A DNA stretch of 64,000 bases, from assembly GCF_028551275.1 (NCBI RefSeq), contig NZ_CP117025.1, forward strand, positions 2,906,001-2,970,000. Reading direction: 5' to 3'. Shown in pieces: positions 18,861-26,183 of this stretch (positions within the stretch are counted from its first letter, which is position 1; the number at the start of each line of letters is the position of its first letter). The position numbers were made by a program, and so were the translations under genes. The stretch comes from Sphingomonas hankookensis (GTDB taxonomy: Bacteria > Pseudomonadota > Alphaproteobacteria > Sphingomonadales > Sphingomonadaceae). The notes below the pieces were generated by a model. The model was not told the origin of the DNA. It did not search any database and saw nothing but the letters and a program-made list of their open reading frames with translations.

Positions 18861-19919
18861 ATGACGACCCCTGCCAAGGGCTATGCCGCCCAGTCGGCCG
18901 ACAGCAAGCTCGCCCCCTTCTCGTTCGAACGCCGCGATCCGCAGCCGAACGACGTCGCGATCGACATCCGCTATTGCGGCGTCTGCCACAGCGACCTCCA
19001 TACCGCGCGCAGCGAATGGCCCGGCACGCTCTACCCCTGCGTTCCGGGGCATGAGATCGTCGGCACGGTGACCGCCGTCGGCAGCGACGTGACCAGGTTC
19101 GTCGTCGGCGACACGGTCGGCGTCGGCTGCATGGTCGACAGTTGCGGCGAATGCCCGTCCTGCCATGACGGCGAGGAGCAATATTGCACCGGCACCGGCT
19201 TCGTCGGAACCTATAACGGTCCCGATCCGGTCATGGGCGGCCACACCTTCGGCGGCTATTCCGACCATATCGTCGTCGACCAGGACTTCGTGCTGAAGAT
19301 CCGTCATGACGAGGCCGACCTCGCCGCCGTCGCGCCACTGCTGTGCGCCGGCATCACCACCTATTCGCCGCTCAAGCATTGGGGCGTCGGTCCGGGGCAG
19401 AAGGTCGGCATCGTCGGCCTGGGCGGTCTCGGCCATATGGGCGTCAAGATCGCGGCGGCGATGGGCGCCGAGGTCTATGTCTTCTCCACCTCGCCCAACA
19501 AGCGCGACGATGCGATCCGACTGGGTGCCAAGGACCTGATCGTGTCGAAGGACGCCGATGCGATGGGCGCGCATGCCGGCAGCTTCGACTTCATCCTGAA
19601 CACCGTCGCCGCATCCCACGACCTCGACCAGTTCCTCGCCCTGCTCAAGCGCGACGGCACGATGACCCTGGTCGGCGTACCGGAAACGCCGCACCCCTCG
19701 CCCTCGGTCGGCAACCTCGTCTTCGGTCGTCGCTCGCTCGCCGGTTCGCTGATCGGCGGCATCGCCGAGACGCAGGAGATGCTCGATTTCTGCAACAAGC
19801 ATGGCCTGACCGCCGATATCGAGATCATCGACATGGCGGAGATCGAAACCGGCTTCGACCGCATGGCGAAGAGCGACGTCAAATATCGCTTCGTCATCGA
19901 CATGGCGACGCTGGGTTGA
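18861..19919 (+). CDS. NAD(P)-dependent zinc alcohol dehydrogenase (YahK/cinnamyl-alcohol type)
   Basis: A 352-residue medium-chain dehydrogenase/reductase. Catalytic zinc ligands are in CGVCHSDLH and PGHEIVG. Structural zinc cysteines lie in SCGECPSCHDGEEQYC. The nucleotide-binding Rossmann segment GIVGLGGLGHMGVKIAAAMGAEVY has GLGGLG. The overall pattern, including the FVGTYNG..GGYSDHIV stretch, matches the bacterial YahK/AdhA branch, which usually reduces aldehydes with NADPH. A GC-rich hairpin (19927-19959) follows the stop. It separates miaB/hemerythrin from phoH and so is an insertion in the conserved block. Confidence 0.9.
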   Translation: MTTPAKGYAAQSADSKLAPFSFERRDPQPNDVAIDIRYCGVCHSDLHTARSEWPGTLYPCVPGHEIVGTVTAVGSDVTRFVVGDTVGVGCMVDSCGECPSCHDGEEQYCTGTGFVGTYNGPDPVMGGHTFGGYSDHIVVDQDFVLKIRHDEADLAAVAPLLCAGITTYSPLKHWGVGPGQKVGIVGLGGLGHMGVKIAAAMGAEVYVFSTSPNKRDDAIRLGAKDLIVSKDADAMGAHAGSFDFILNTVAASHDLDQFLALLKRDGTMTLVGVPETPHPSPSVGNLVFGRRSLAGSLIGGIAETQEMLDFCNKHGLTADIEIIDMAEIETGFDRMAKSDVKYRFVIDMATLG

Positions 19920-19926
19920 CGCCCGT

Positions 19927-19959
19927 CGGGGGGATGTGCGGCGAACCGCGCTCCCCCCG
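19927..19959 (+). terminator. Terminator-like hairpin after the alcohol dehydrogenase
   Basis: CGGGGGG (19927-19933) pairs with CCCCCCG (19953-19959), enclosing an inner GCGG-CGAA-CCGC hairpin. The following bases TCATTTATC are only weakly U-rich, so termination efficiency is uncertain. Confidence 0.5.
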
Positions 19960-20142
19960 TCATTTATCGCTGTCCCGCCGCCGCGCGCTCTGCCACATTG
20001 GCGCCGATGCAGTCGCACCGCGCCGTCTCTGGGCCAATGATCCGCCTTCGCGCGTTGATGGCTCGATGCGCGAGTTCCGCCACCTTCCTGCTCTCCCTGG
20101 CCGGGCGCATCCTGCGTGCCGGCCTTTTCGCGAAAGGATCGC

Positions 20143-21144
<1,002 letters not shown>

Positions 21145-21150
21145 TGCGGA

Positions 21151-21180
21151 GTATATCCCGCATTAGGTTGCGGGATATAC
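21151..21180. promoter_or_regulatory. Perfect 12+12 bp palindrome, probable VapB operator
   Basis: GTATATCCCGCA (21151-21162), a six-base spacer TTAGGT, then TGCGGGATATAC (21169-21180), the exact reverse complement. It lies 15 bases before the vapB ATG with a GGAGG ribosome site between. Type II antitoxins, alone or with the toxin, bind such palindromes to repress their own operon, so this is the expected operator. The TATA-rich arm may also contain the promoter's -10 region. Confidence 0.8.
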
Positions 21181-21195
21181 CGTTCGGAGGATGCC

Positions 21196-21468
21196 ATGGC
21201 GTCGCTGTATATCAAGGACCCTGAAACCGCGGCAGCCGTAGCGCGCGTGGCCAAGCGTCTTGGTACTAGTAAAACGCAGGCCGTGCGCGATGCCATCCGC
21301 CGGGTCGAGGATGATCTCGACAAGGCGACACGCCGCCAGAACCTGCACGAATGGATGCGGGAATATCGCAAGAAAAATCCTCTTCCGCCTCCGACCGGAC
21401 TGAAAGCGGACAAGGCGTTTTACGACTGGCTGTCCGGAGAGGAAGACGTCGTTGACCCTGTTCGTTGA
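21196..21468 (+). CDS. vapB: VapB-type antitoxin
   Basis: A 90-residue antitoxin of the Rv0623/PSK transcription-factor type. MASLYIKDPETAAAVARVAKRLGTSKTQAVRDAI is the ribbon-helix-helix-like DNA-binding half. The rest is charged and ends near AFYDWLSGEEDVVDPVR, which should wrap and neutralise the toxin. A GGAGG site precedes the start. Directly upstream is a perfect palindrome consistent with autoregulation. It overlaps the vapC start by 17 bases. Confidence 0.88.
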   Translation: MASLYIKDPETAAAVARVAKRLGTSKTQAVRDAIRRVEDDLDKATRRQNLHEWMREYRKKNPLPPPTGLKADKAFYDWLSGEEDVVDPVR

Positions 21469-21847
21469 TGCGTCAGCACTAGTGGCGATGATCGCTGGCG
21501 AACCGGAGGGCGGATCGATGATGGATCGGGTAATGCATGACGCCGATCCGATTTGGTCCGCAATGACCGAATGGGAAACCGTTCTGGCGCTCTGCCGGTC
21601 CTATCGCTACCCCATCGAGCGCGCGCGTCAGGAGGTACGCGACACGGCCGCGGCGGCGGCATTACGGCGAGTTGACATCGGCACCGAAGAGTCAAAGGCC
21701 GCGCTAGACGCGTATGATCGCTACGGCAAGGGTCGCCACGAAGCGAAGCTCAACATGGGCGATTGCTTCGCCTATGCCTGCGCCCGTACCAACAACGCCG
21801 AATTGCTCTACAAGGGCGACGATTTCGCAAGGACCGACCTGAGATGA
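21452..21847 (+). CDS. vapC: VapC toxin, PIN-domain ribonuclease
   Basis: A 131-residue PIN-domain RNase. Active-site acids are Asp6 (LFVDASALVAMI), Glu42 (AMTEWETVLAL), and the Asp residues of LNMGDCFAYACA and LLYKGDDFARTDLR, the standard VapC pattern. VapC toxins cut tRNA or rRNA when released from VapB. Translation starts at TTG (21452), inside the antitoxin gene, giving the conserved MTLFVDASAL start. Its stop overlaps the ATG of ybeY as ATGA, so toxin and YbeY are translationally coupled. That is unusual for a mobile toxin-antitoxin pair. Confidence 0.9.
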   Translation: MTLFVDASALVAMIAGEPEGGSMMDRVMHDADPIWSAMTEWETVLALCRSYRYPIERARQEVRDTAAAAALRRVDIGTEESKAALDAYDRYGKGRHEAKLNMGDCFAYACARTNNAELLYKGDDFARTDLR

Positions 21848-22356
21848 TCGACATTGCCGTGCAGGCAGAGGCCGACTGGCCGCAGGACATCGCCTGGGAG
21901 GCACTCGCCACCCGCGCCGCCACCGCCGCCATTGGCCGGACGCCGCAGGGTGCATGGCTGACCGATCCCGCGTTGATCGAGATCGCGGTCCGCCTGACGT
22001 CGGATGACGAGGTCCACACGCTCAACCGGCAGTACCGGCAAAAGGACAAGCCGACCAACGTCCTGTCCTTTCCGATGATCCAGCCCGACCTGCTGTCGAC
22101 CGTCACGCAGAACAGCGACGATGGCGAGGTGCTGCTGGGCGATATCGTGCTCGCCCACGGCGTCTGCGTGGGCGAAGCGGAGGAACGCGGCATTTCCGTC
22201 GCCGATCATGCCACGCATCTGATTGTCCATGGCTGCCTGCATTTGCTAGGCCATGACCATCAAAATGATGCCGAGGCGGAAGCCATGGAGGCGATCGAGC
22301 GTTCCACGCTCGCCGAACTCGGCCTGCACGACCCCTATCCCGTTACAGAGGACTGA
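21844..22356 (+). CDS. ybeY: rRNA maturation endoribonuclease YbeY
   Basis: A metal-dependent single-strand endoribonuclease needed for 16S rRNA 3'-end maturation and ribosome quality control. The 170-residue protein carries the family motif HGCLHLLGHDH (H-x3-H-x5-H zinc site) and the DDEVHTLNRQYRQKDKPTNVLSFP stretch. The ATG at 21844 overlaps the vapC stop. In related genomes ybeY directly follows phoH, so expression here may depend on the vapBC promoter as well as phoH read-through. The gene is intact and the call is firm. Confidence 0.95.
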   Translation: MIDIAVQAEADWPQDIAWEALATRAATAAIGRTPQGAWLTDPALIEIAVRLTSDDEVHTLNRQYRQKDKPTNVLSFPMIQPDLLSTVTQNSDDGEVLLGDIVLAHGVCVGEAEERGISVADHATHLIVHGCLHLLGHDHQNDAEAEAMEAIERSTLAELGLHDPYPVTED

Positions 22357-22366
22357 CACGACCATC

Positions 22367-23275
22367 ATGGCCGACGTTTCGACCAGCACCGCGCCCGGCG
22401 ACAGTAGCAGCTCCGAAGGGGGCATATGGCGGGGGCTGCGCTCGCTGATCTTCGGCACCGACGCCAGCGAGACGCTGCGCGAACGGATCGAGGAAGTGAT
22501 CGCGGCGCATGAGGACGAAAACGATGCACCGGTCGCGGGCGACCTGTCGCCGATCGAGCGCAAGATGCTGCGCAACATCCTGCATTTCGGCGAACGCGAT
22601 GCCGGCGACATGGGCGTGCCGCGCGCCGATATCGTCGCGCTGGAGGAGAACACGCCCTTCGCCGATGTCGTGAAGCTGTTCGCCGAAGCGGGACACAGCC
22701 GCCTGCCAGTCTATCGCGAAAAGCTCGATACCATCGTCGGCATGGTGCACGTAAAGGACGTGTTCGCGATCCTTGCCAAGGGCGAGGAGCCTCCCCCGAC
22801 CGCGATCAGCCTGCTGCGGCAGCCGCTCTATGTGCCGCAGTCGATGGGCACGCTCGACCTGCTGGCGCAGATGCAGGCCAGCCGCACCCATCTCGCCATC
22901 GTGCTCGACGAATATTCGGGCACGGACGGCCTCATCACGATCGAGGATCTGGTCGAGGAGATCGTCGGCGCGATCGAGGACGAGCATGACGAGGCGCCGA
23001 CCGACCTGTTCGTGCCGCTGGACGGCGGTGCGTGGGAGGCCGATGCGCGGGCGGAGCTGGAAGACGCCGCCGAACTGATCGACCCGCGCCTGGGCGAGGT
23101 CGAGGAAGATGTCGAGACGCTGGGCGGCCTCGCCTTCGTGCTCGCCGGCGAAGTGCCGAAACAGGGCACCTGCCTCGACCATCCCTCGGGATGGCGGATC
23201 GAGATCATCGCCGCCGACACCCGCCGCGTCCTGCGCCTGCGCCTCCACCCCCCGTTGCCGGCGGTCGAGGAATAG
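22367..23275 (+). CDS. corC: CorC/HlyC family CBS-domain protein
   Basis: A 302-residue soluble protein with paired CBS domains (about residues 75-200, including VPRADIVALEENTPFADVVKLF and LAIVLDEYSGTDGLITIEDLVEEIVGAI) and a C-terminal CorC_HlyC domain (after about residue 215). No membrane helix is present, unlike full TlyC-type proteins. The E. coli counterpart is named CorC/YbeX and is linked to magnesium/cobalt efflux and ribosome biology. It follows ybeY by 10 bases. In most alphaproteobacteria lnt is the next gene; here lnt lies 2.9 kb away after insertions. Confidence 0.9.
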   Translation: MADVSTSTAPGDSSSSEGGIWRGLRSLIFGTDASETLRERIEEVIAAHEDENDAPVAGDLSPIERKMLRNILHFGERDAGDMGVPRADIVALEENTPFADVVKLFAEAGHSRLPVYREKLDTIVGMVHVKDVFAILAKGEEPPPTAISLLRQPLYVPQSMGTLDLLAQMQASRTHLAIVLDEYSGTDGLITIEDLVEEIVGAIEDEHDEAPTDLFVPLDGGAWEADARAELEDAAELIDPRLGEVEEDVETLGGLAFVLAGEVPKQGTCLDHPSGWRIEIIAADTRRVLRLRLHPPLPAVEE

Positions 23276-23310
23276 CCCGCCGCGCATCCTGCGCCGACCT
23301 TCCCCCCTTC

Positions 23311-23340
23311 CGTCACCCCGGGCTTGACCCGGGGTCCGCT
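23311..23340. repeat. Family A palindromic repeat
   Basis: Single CGTCACCCCGGGCTTGACCC-type unit just downstream of corC; it may end the corC transcript. Confidence 0.8.
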
Positions 23341-23464
23341 TTTTCGCCGTCGGGGCCAACGACGCGGGCGCTTTCGGCCTGATCGCCGCAATCGATCACA
23401 TCGCGCGAAACTACGCGTTCCGGTGCCATGATACGGTCGTATTCTTTGGGTACGGTTCCTGACG

Positions 23465-23627
23465 TAACAAGCCACTGGTTACAGCTGAAACCATGGCCTA
23501 AGGCGGGGACATCCCCCGCATAACGAATCGGATGGAGCCGCGGGACGCGGCGCTGACGATGGTCGCGCCCTCCCTACTGCATCCGACGGGCCGCCGATGC
23601 TGCTCCCTTGGCATCGGCGGCCCTTTT
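23465..23627 (+). ncRNA. Candidate structured RNA with strong intrinsic terminator
   Basis: No protein gene fits this 390-base corC-to-dehydrogenase gap, but it is rich in helices. GCCA-C-TGGTT (23471-23480) pairs with AACCATGGC (23489-23497). GCGGGG (23503-23508) pairs with CCCCGC (23514-23519). TCGGATG (23528-23534) pairs with CATCCGA (23580-23586), closing a multi-helix domain. A 13-bp perfect terminator stem and U run follow (23588-23627). The upstream end is not defined; it could start anywhere from about 23400. It does not match tmRNA, SRP RNA, RNase P or the usual riboswitch consensus sequences I know. It could be a free sRNA or a leader/attenuator for the gene starting at 23666. Confidence 0.55.
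23588..23627 (+). terminator. Rho-independent terminator, 13-bp perfect stem
   Basis: GGGCCGCCGATGC (23588-23600), loop TGCTCCCTTG, GCATCGGCGGCCC (23611-23623), then TTTT. It is 313 bases beyond the corC stop and 38 bases before the next ATG. It therefore ends either a separate small RNA or an attenuated leader. Confidence 0.88.
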
Positions 23628-23665
23628 CGCTTTGCCGCGCGGGGGCGCGCTTGTATCCACGCTCC

Positions 23666-25009
23666 ATGCGCAAACATGCCGTCCGTTTCGGAATCGTCCT
23701 GCTGGTCCTTGTCGCCGGGCTGGTCTTCTATCTCACCCGCCCCGACCGGGCACAGCTGAGCGAAAACGCCGTCGCCGGCCGCGTGCCGCAGCTGTCGCAG
23801 GTCCGCAAGCAGACGATCCCCACCGTCCGCGTCGCCGAACCGACCGGGTGGCAGGACGGCCAGACCCCGACCGCCCCGGCGGGCCTGCAGGTCCAGGCGT
23901 TCGCCAAGGGCCTCGACCATCCGCGCTGGCTCTACCGCCTCGCCAATGGCGATGTGCTGGTCGCCGAAACCAACAGCCCCCCGCGCGAGGGCGGCGGCAT
24001 CACCGGCTTCTTCATGCGCCTGTTCATGAAACAGGCCGGCGCCGGCGCCCCGTCCGCCAACCGCATCACCCTGCTGCGTGACGCGAATGGCGACGGCGTG
24101 GCGGAGGGGCGCTCGACATTGCTCAGCGGGCTGAACTCGCCCTTCGGCATGGCGGTGGTCGGCGACTGGCTGTACGTCGCCAACACCGACGCGCTGGTCC
24201 GCTATCCCTTCCGCGTCGGGCAGACCCGGATCACCGCGGATGCGGAAAAAATCGTCGACCTGCCCGGCGGCGGCAATCACTGGGCGCGCAACGTCGTCGC
24301 CGATCCCGATGGCGAGTCGCTGTACGTCAGCGTCGGCTCGGCCTCCAACATCGCCGAAAACGGGCTGGAGATCGAAAAGAACCGCGCCGCCATCTGGCAG
24401 GTCGATCCGGAAAAGAAGAGCTTTCGCATCTACGCCACCGGCTTGCGCAACGCGAACGGCATGGCGTTCGAACCGCGGACGAAGGATTTGTGGGCGGTCG
24501 TCAACGAACGCGACATGCTCGGCTCCGACATGCCGCCCGATTACCTGACCAAGGTGGAGTTCGGCGGCAACTATGGTTGGCCGTGGCATTATTGGGGCGG
24601 TTATATCGACGACCGCGTCCAGCCGCAGCGCCCCGACCTGCGCCAGTATGTCGCCCGCCCCGACTATGCGCTCGGCGCCCATGTCGCGCCGCTCGGCCTC
24701 GCCTTTACCGGTGACATGCGATTGGGCGACCGTTTCGCCAATGGCGCGGCGATCGGCCTGCACGGATCGTGGAACCGCGTGCCTCCCTCGGGCTACAAGG
24801 TCGTGTACGTGCCCTTCGCCGCCGATGGCGGTTTCCCCGCGAAGGATGCGAAGCCGGTCGATCTGCTCACCGGCTTCCTCTCGGCCGATGGCAAGCAGGC
24901 GTTCGGCCGCCCGGTGGGCGTCATCGCCGACCGCACCGGCGCGATGCTGGTCGCCGACGATGTCGGCAACGTGATCTGGCGGGTCAGCCAGCCGCTGGCG
25001 ACGCGCTGA
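23666..25009 (+). CDS. PQQ-dependent sugar (sorbosone-type) dehydrogenase, exported
   Basis: A 447-residue periplasmic beta-propeller enzyme of the soluble glucose/L-sorbosone dehydrogenase family. MRKHAVRFGIVLLVLVAGLVFYLT is a signal peptide or anchor. Blades contain FAKGLDHPRWLYRLANGDVLVAET, GLNSPFGMAVVGDWLYVANTDALVRYPF, the NHWARNVVADPDGESLYVSVGS blade and GLRNANGMAFEP, whose order matches the family. Members oxidise sugars or aldoses with PQQ and pass electrons to the respiratory chain. The exact substrate is unknown. No PQQ biosynthesis genes are in the window. Forty bases upstream is a strong terminator hairpin that could attenuate expression. Confidence 0.87.
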   Translation: MRKHAVRFGIVLLVLVAGLVFYLTRPDRAQLSENAVAGRVPQLSQVRKQTIPTVRVAEPTGWQDGQTPTAPAGLQVQAFAKGLDHPRWLYRLANGDVLVAETNSPPREGGGITGFFMRLFMKQAGAGAPSANRITLLRDANGDGVAEGRSTLLSGLNSPFGMAVVGDWLYVANTDALVRYPFRVGQTRITADAEKIVDLPGGGNHWARNVVADPDGESLYVSVGSASNIAENGLEIEKNRAAIWQVDPEKKSFRIYATGLRNANGMAFEPRTKDLWAVVNERDMLGSDMPPDYLTKVEFGGNYGWPWHYWGGYIDDRVQPQRPDLRQYVARPDYALGAHVAPLGLAFTGDMRLGDRFANGAAIGLHGSWNRVPPSGYKVVYVPFAADGGFPAKDAKPVDLLTGFLSADGKQAFGRPVGVIADRTGAMLVADDVGNVIWRVSQPLATR

Positions 25010-25034
25010 TCCGCACGCCGCCCTTCTCCCCAGG

Positions 25035-25062
25035 CGTCACCCCAGCGCAGGCTGGGGTGACG
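25035..25062. repeat. GTCACCCCAGCGCAGGCTGGGGTGAC palindrome (family C variant)
   Basis: CGTCACCCCAGC-GCAG-GCTGGGGTGACG, a perfect hairpin with 12-bp arms between the convergent dehydrogenase and PHA-system genes. It may serve both transcripts as an end. Confidence 0.75.
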
Positions 25063-25079
25063 TCGGTGGCGTTAGGGAC

Positions 25080-25382
25080 CTACTTCAACAACGCCGGCCC
25101 GTCGCGGCCCAGCTTCTCCTTGATCTTGTTCGCGAACATGGCCAGCATCGGCGGCAGGTCGAGCACCGCATGGACATGGGCGTCGTGCATCTCGCAACGT
25201 GCCTTGACCGTCTGCCCCATCCCGCTGACCGTGAAGTGCAGCGTGTCGCCGTCCCAGCGCTTGTCGTGCATCACGCCGCCGGGGATCATGTTCGCCAGCT
25301 TGTCGATGCCGCCATCGATCCGCTGCCGCACGCCCGCACGACCCAGTTTGTGGGGGATATCGACTTCGACCGGTTGGTTCAT
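25080..25382 (-). CDS. Polyhydroxyalkanoic acid system family protein
   Basis: A 100-residue protein matching the PHA_gran_rgn family. VEVDIPHKLGRAGVRQRIDGGIDKL is the N-terminal signature (HxLG..A..R). KRWDGDTLHFTVSGMGQTVKARCEM is the beta-sheet region, followed by LPPMLAMFANKIKEKL. The family was named from proximity to PHA genes in some genomes; its real role is unknown and no PHA synthase is nearby. It is 23 bases downstream of the SMR exporter gene on the same strand, so the two may be co-transcribed. Confidence 0.85.
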   Translation of the reverse strand: MNQPVEVDIPHKLGRAGVRQRIDGGIDKLANMIPGGVMHDKRWDGDTLHFTVSGMGQTVKARCEMHDAHVHAVLDLPPMLAMFANKIKEKLGRDGPALLK

Positions 25383-25405
25383 GGAAACTCCTCTTCGCGC
25401 CTTAT

Positions 25406-25738
25406 TTAGTGCGCGACGCTCTTGGAAAACAGGTTCATCACGATCACGCCCGCGATGATGAGCGCCATGCCGAGCATCGCCGGGACGTCCAGCCGCTGCC
25501 CCTGCCAGCCCCAGGCGATGCCCGCGACCAGCACGATCCCGACCCCCGACCAGATCGCATAGGCGATCCCCGTCGGCATGGTCCGGAGCGCCAGCGACAG
25601 GCAGTAGAACGCCACCGCATAGCCCGCGACCGTCACCAGCGACGGCCCGATCCGGGTAAACCCCTGCGTCGCACGCATGGTCGAGGTGGCGATCACTTCG
25701 GCGACGATCGCGATGGCGAGCCAGGCATAGGCAGTCAT
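25406..25738 (-). CDS. Small multidrug resistance (SMR) family exporter
   Basis: A 110-residue protein with four membrane helices. AWLAIAIVAEVIATSTMRATQGF contains the conserved Glu14-equivalent (AEVIATS) that couples proton and substrate binding. YAIWSGVGIVLV is the helix 3 signature (YAxWxGxG). The pattern fits the QacC/EmrE/SugE superfamily of proton antiporters for cationic compounds or guanidinium. QacE/EmrE-like is favoured, but specificity is unproven. A tandem repeat block of about 400 bases lies upstream, between it and lnt. Confidence 0.9.
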   Translation of the reverse strand: MTAYAWLAIAIVAEVIATSTMRATQGFTRIGPSLVTVAGYAVAFYCLSLALRTMPTGIAYAIWSGVGIVLVAGIAWGWQGQRLDVPAMLGMALIIAGVIVMNLFSKSVAH

Positions 25739-25776
25739 GGGCTCGGGATAGCAGCTAAGCCCGCCGATGGCGCGTG

Positions 25777-26177
25777 GTTCTCGACAAGCTCGAACCGAAC
25801 GGGGCTGAGTTCTGGCGCCCCCCCACCCCGATCCCGTTCGGTTCGAGCAGCTTCGAGCCTGTCGAGAAGCGTCCATCGAGAACGCCGCGCTCGGGGAAGT
25901 CCGGTCCCAACAGGCTCGAACTGAACGAGGCTGAGTTCTGGCGCCCCCCATCCCGATCCCGTTCGGTTCGAGCAGCTTCGAGCCTGTCGAGAAGCGTCTG
26001 TCGAGAACGCCCCGTTCGGGGCAGTCCGGTCCCAACAGGCTCGAACCGAACGAGGCTGAGTTCTGCCGCCCCCACCCCGATCCCGTTCGGTTCGAGCAGC
26101 TTCGAGCCTGTCGAGAAGCGTCCGTCGAGAACACCGCGTTCCGGGCACCCCATTCTCGACAGGCTCGAACCAAACGG
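25777..26177. repeat. Three tandem copies of a ~125-bp unit containing family D palindromes
   Basis: CTGAGTTCTG anchors begin at 25805, 25931 and 26056, giving periods of 126 and 125 bases. Each unit holds CCCCGATCCCGTTCGGTTCG, AGCAGCTTCGAGCCTGTCGA and a GAAGCGTC..TCGAGAAC piece. Copies differ by scattered substitutions. Partial units cap both ends (TCTCGACAAGCTCGAACCG at the left and TCTCGACAGGCTCGAACCA at the right). The same sequence occurs singly at 7885-7970. It fills the divergent SMR/lnt gap; no gene is present. Confidence 0.88.
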
Positions 26178-26183
26178 AACACG

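Noticed and set aside
20007..20142. Short plus-strand frame before phoH (MQSHRAVSG...)
   Set aside because: Runs out of frame into phoH, Arg-rich as expected from GC-rich non-coding DNA, and no ribosome site.
23465..23627. Assignment as tmRNA, SRP RNA, RNase P or cobalamin riboswitch
   Set aside because: None of the diagnostic segments is present (tag frame, GGAAGCAG-type loop, GAAAGTCCGGG-type core, B12 box order). The GCCACTGG and CCCCGC pieces occur in the wrong order for a B12 element.
25777..26177. CRISPR array
   Set aside because: Units are about 125 bases, full-length similar without unique spacers, and internally palindromic.
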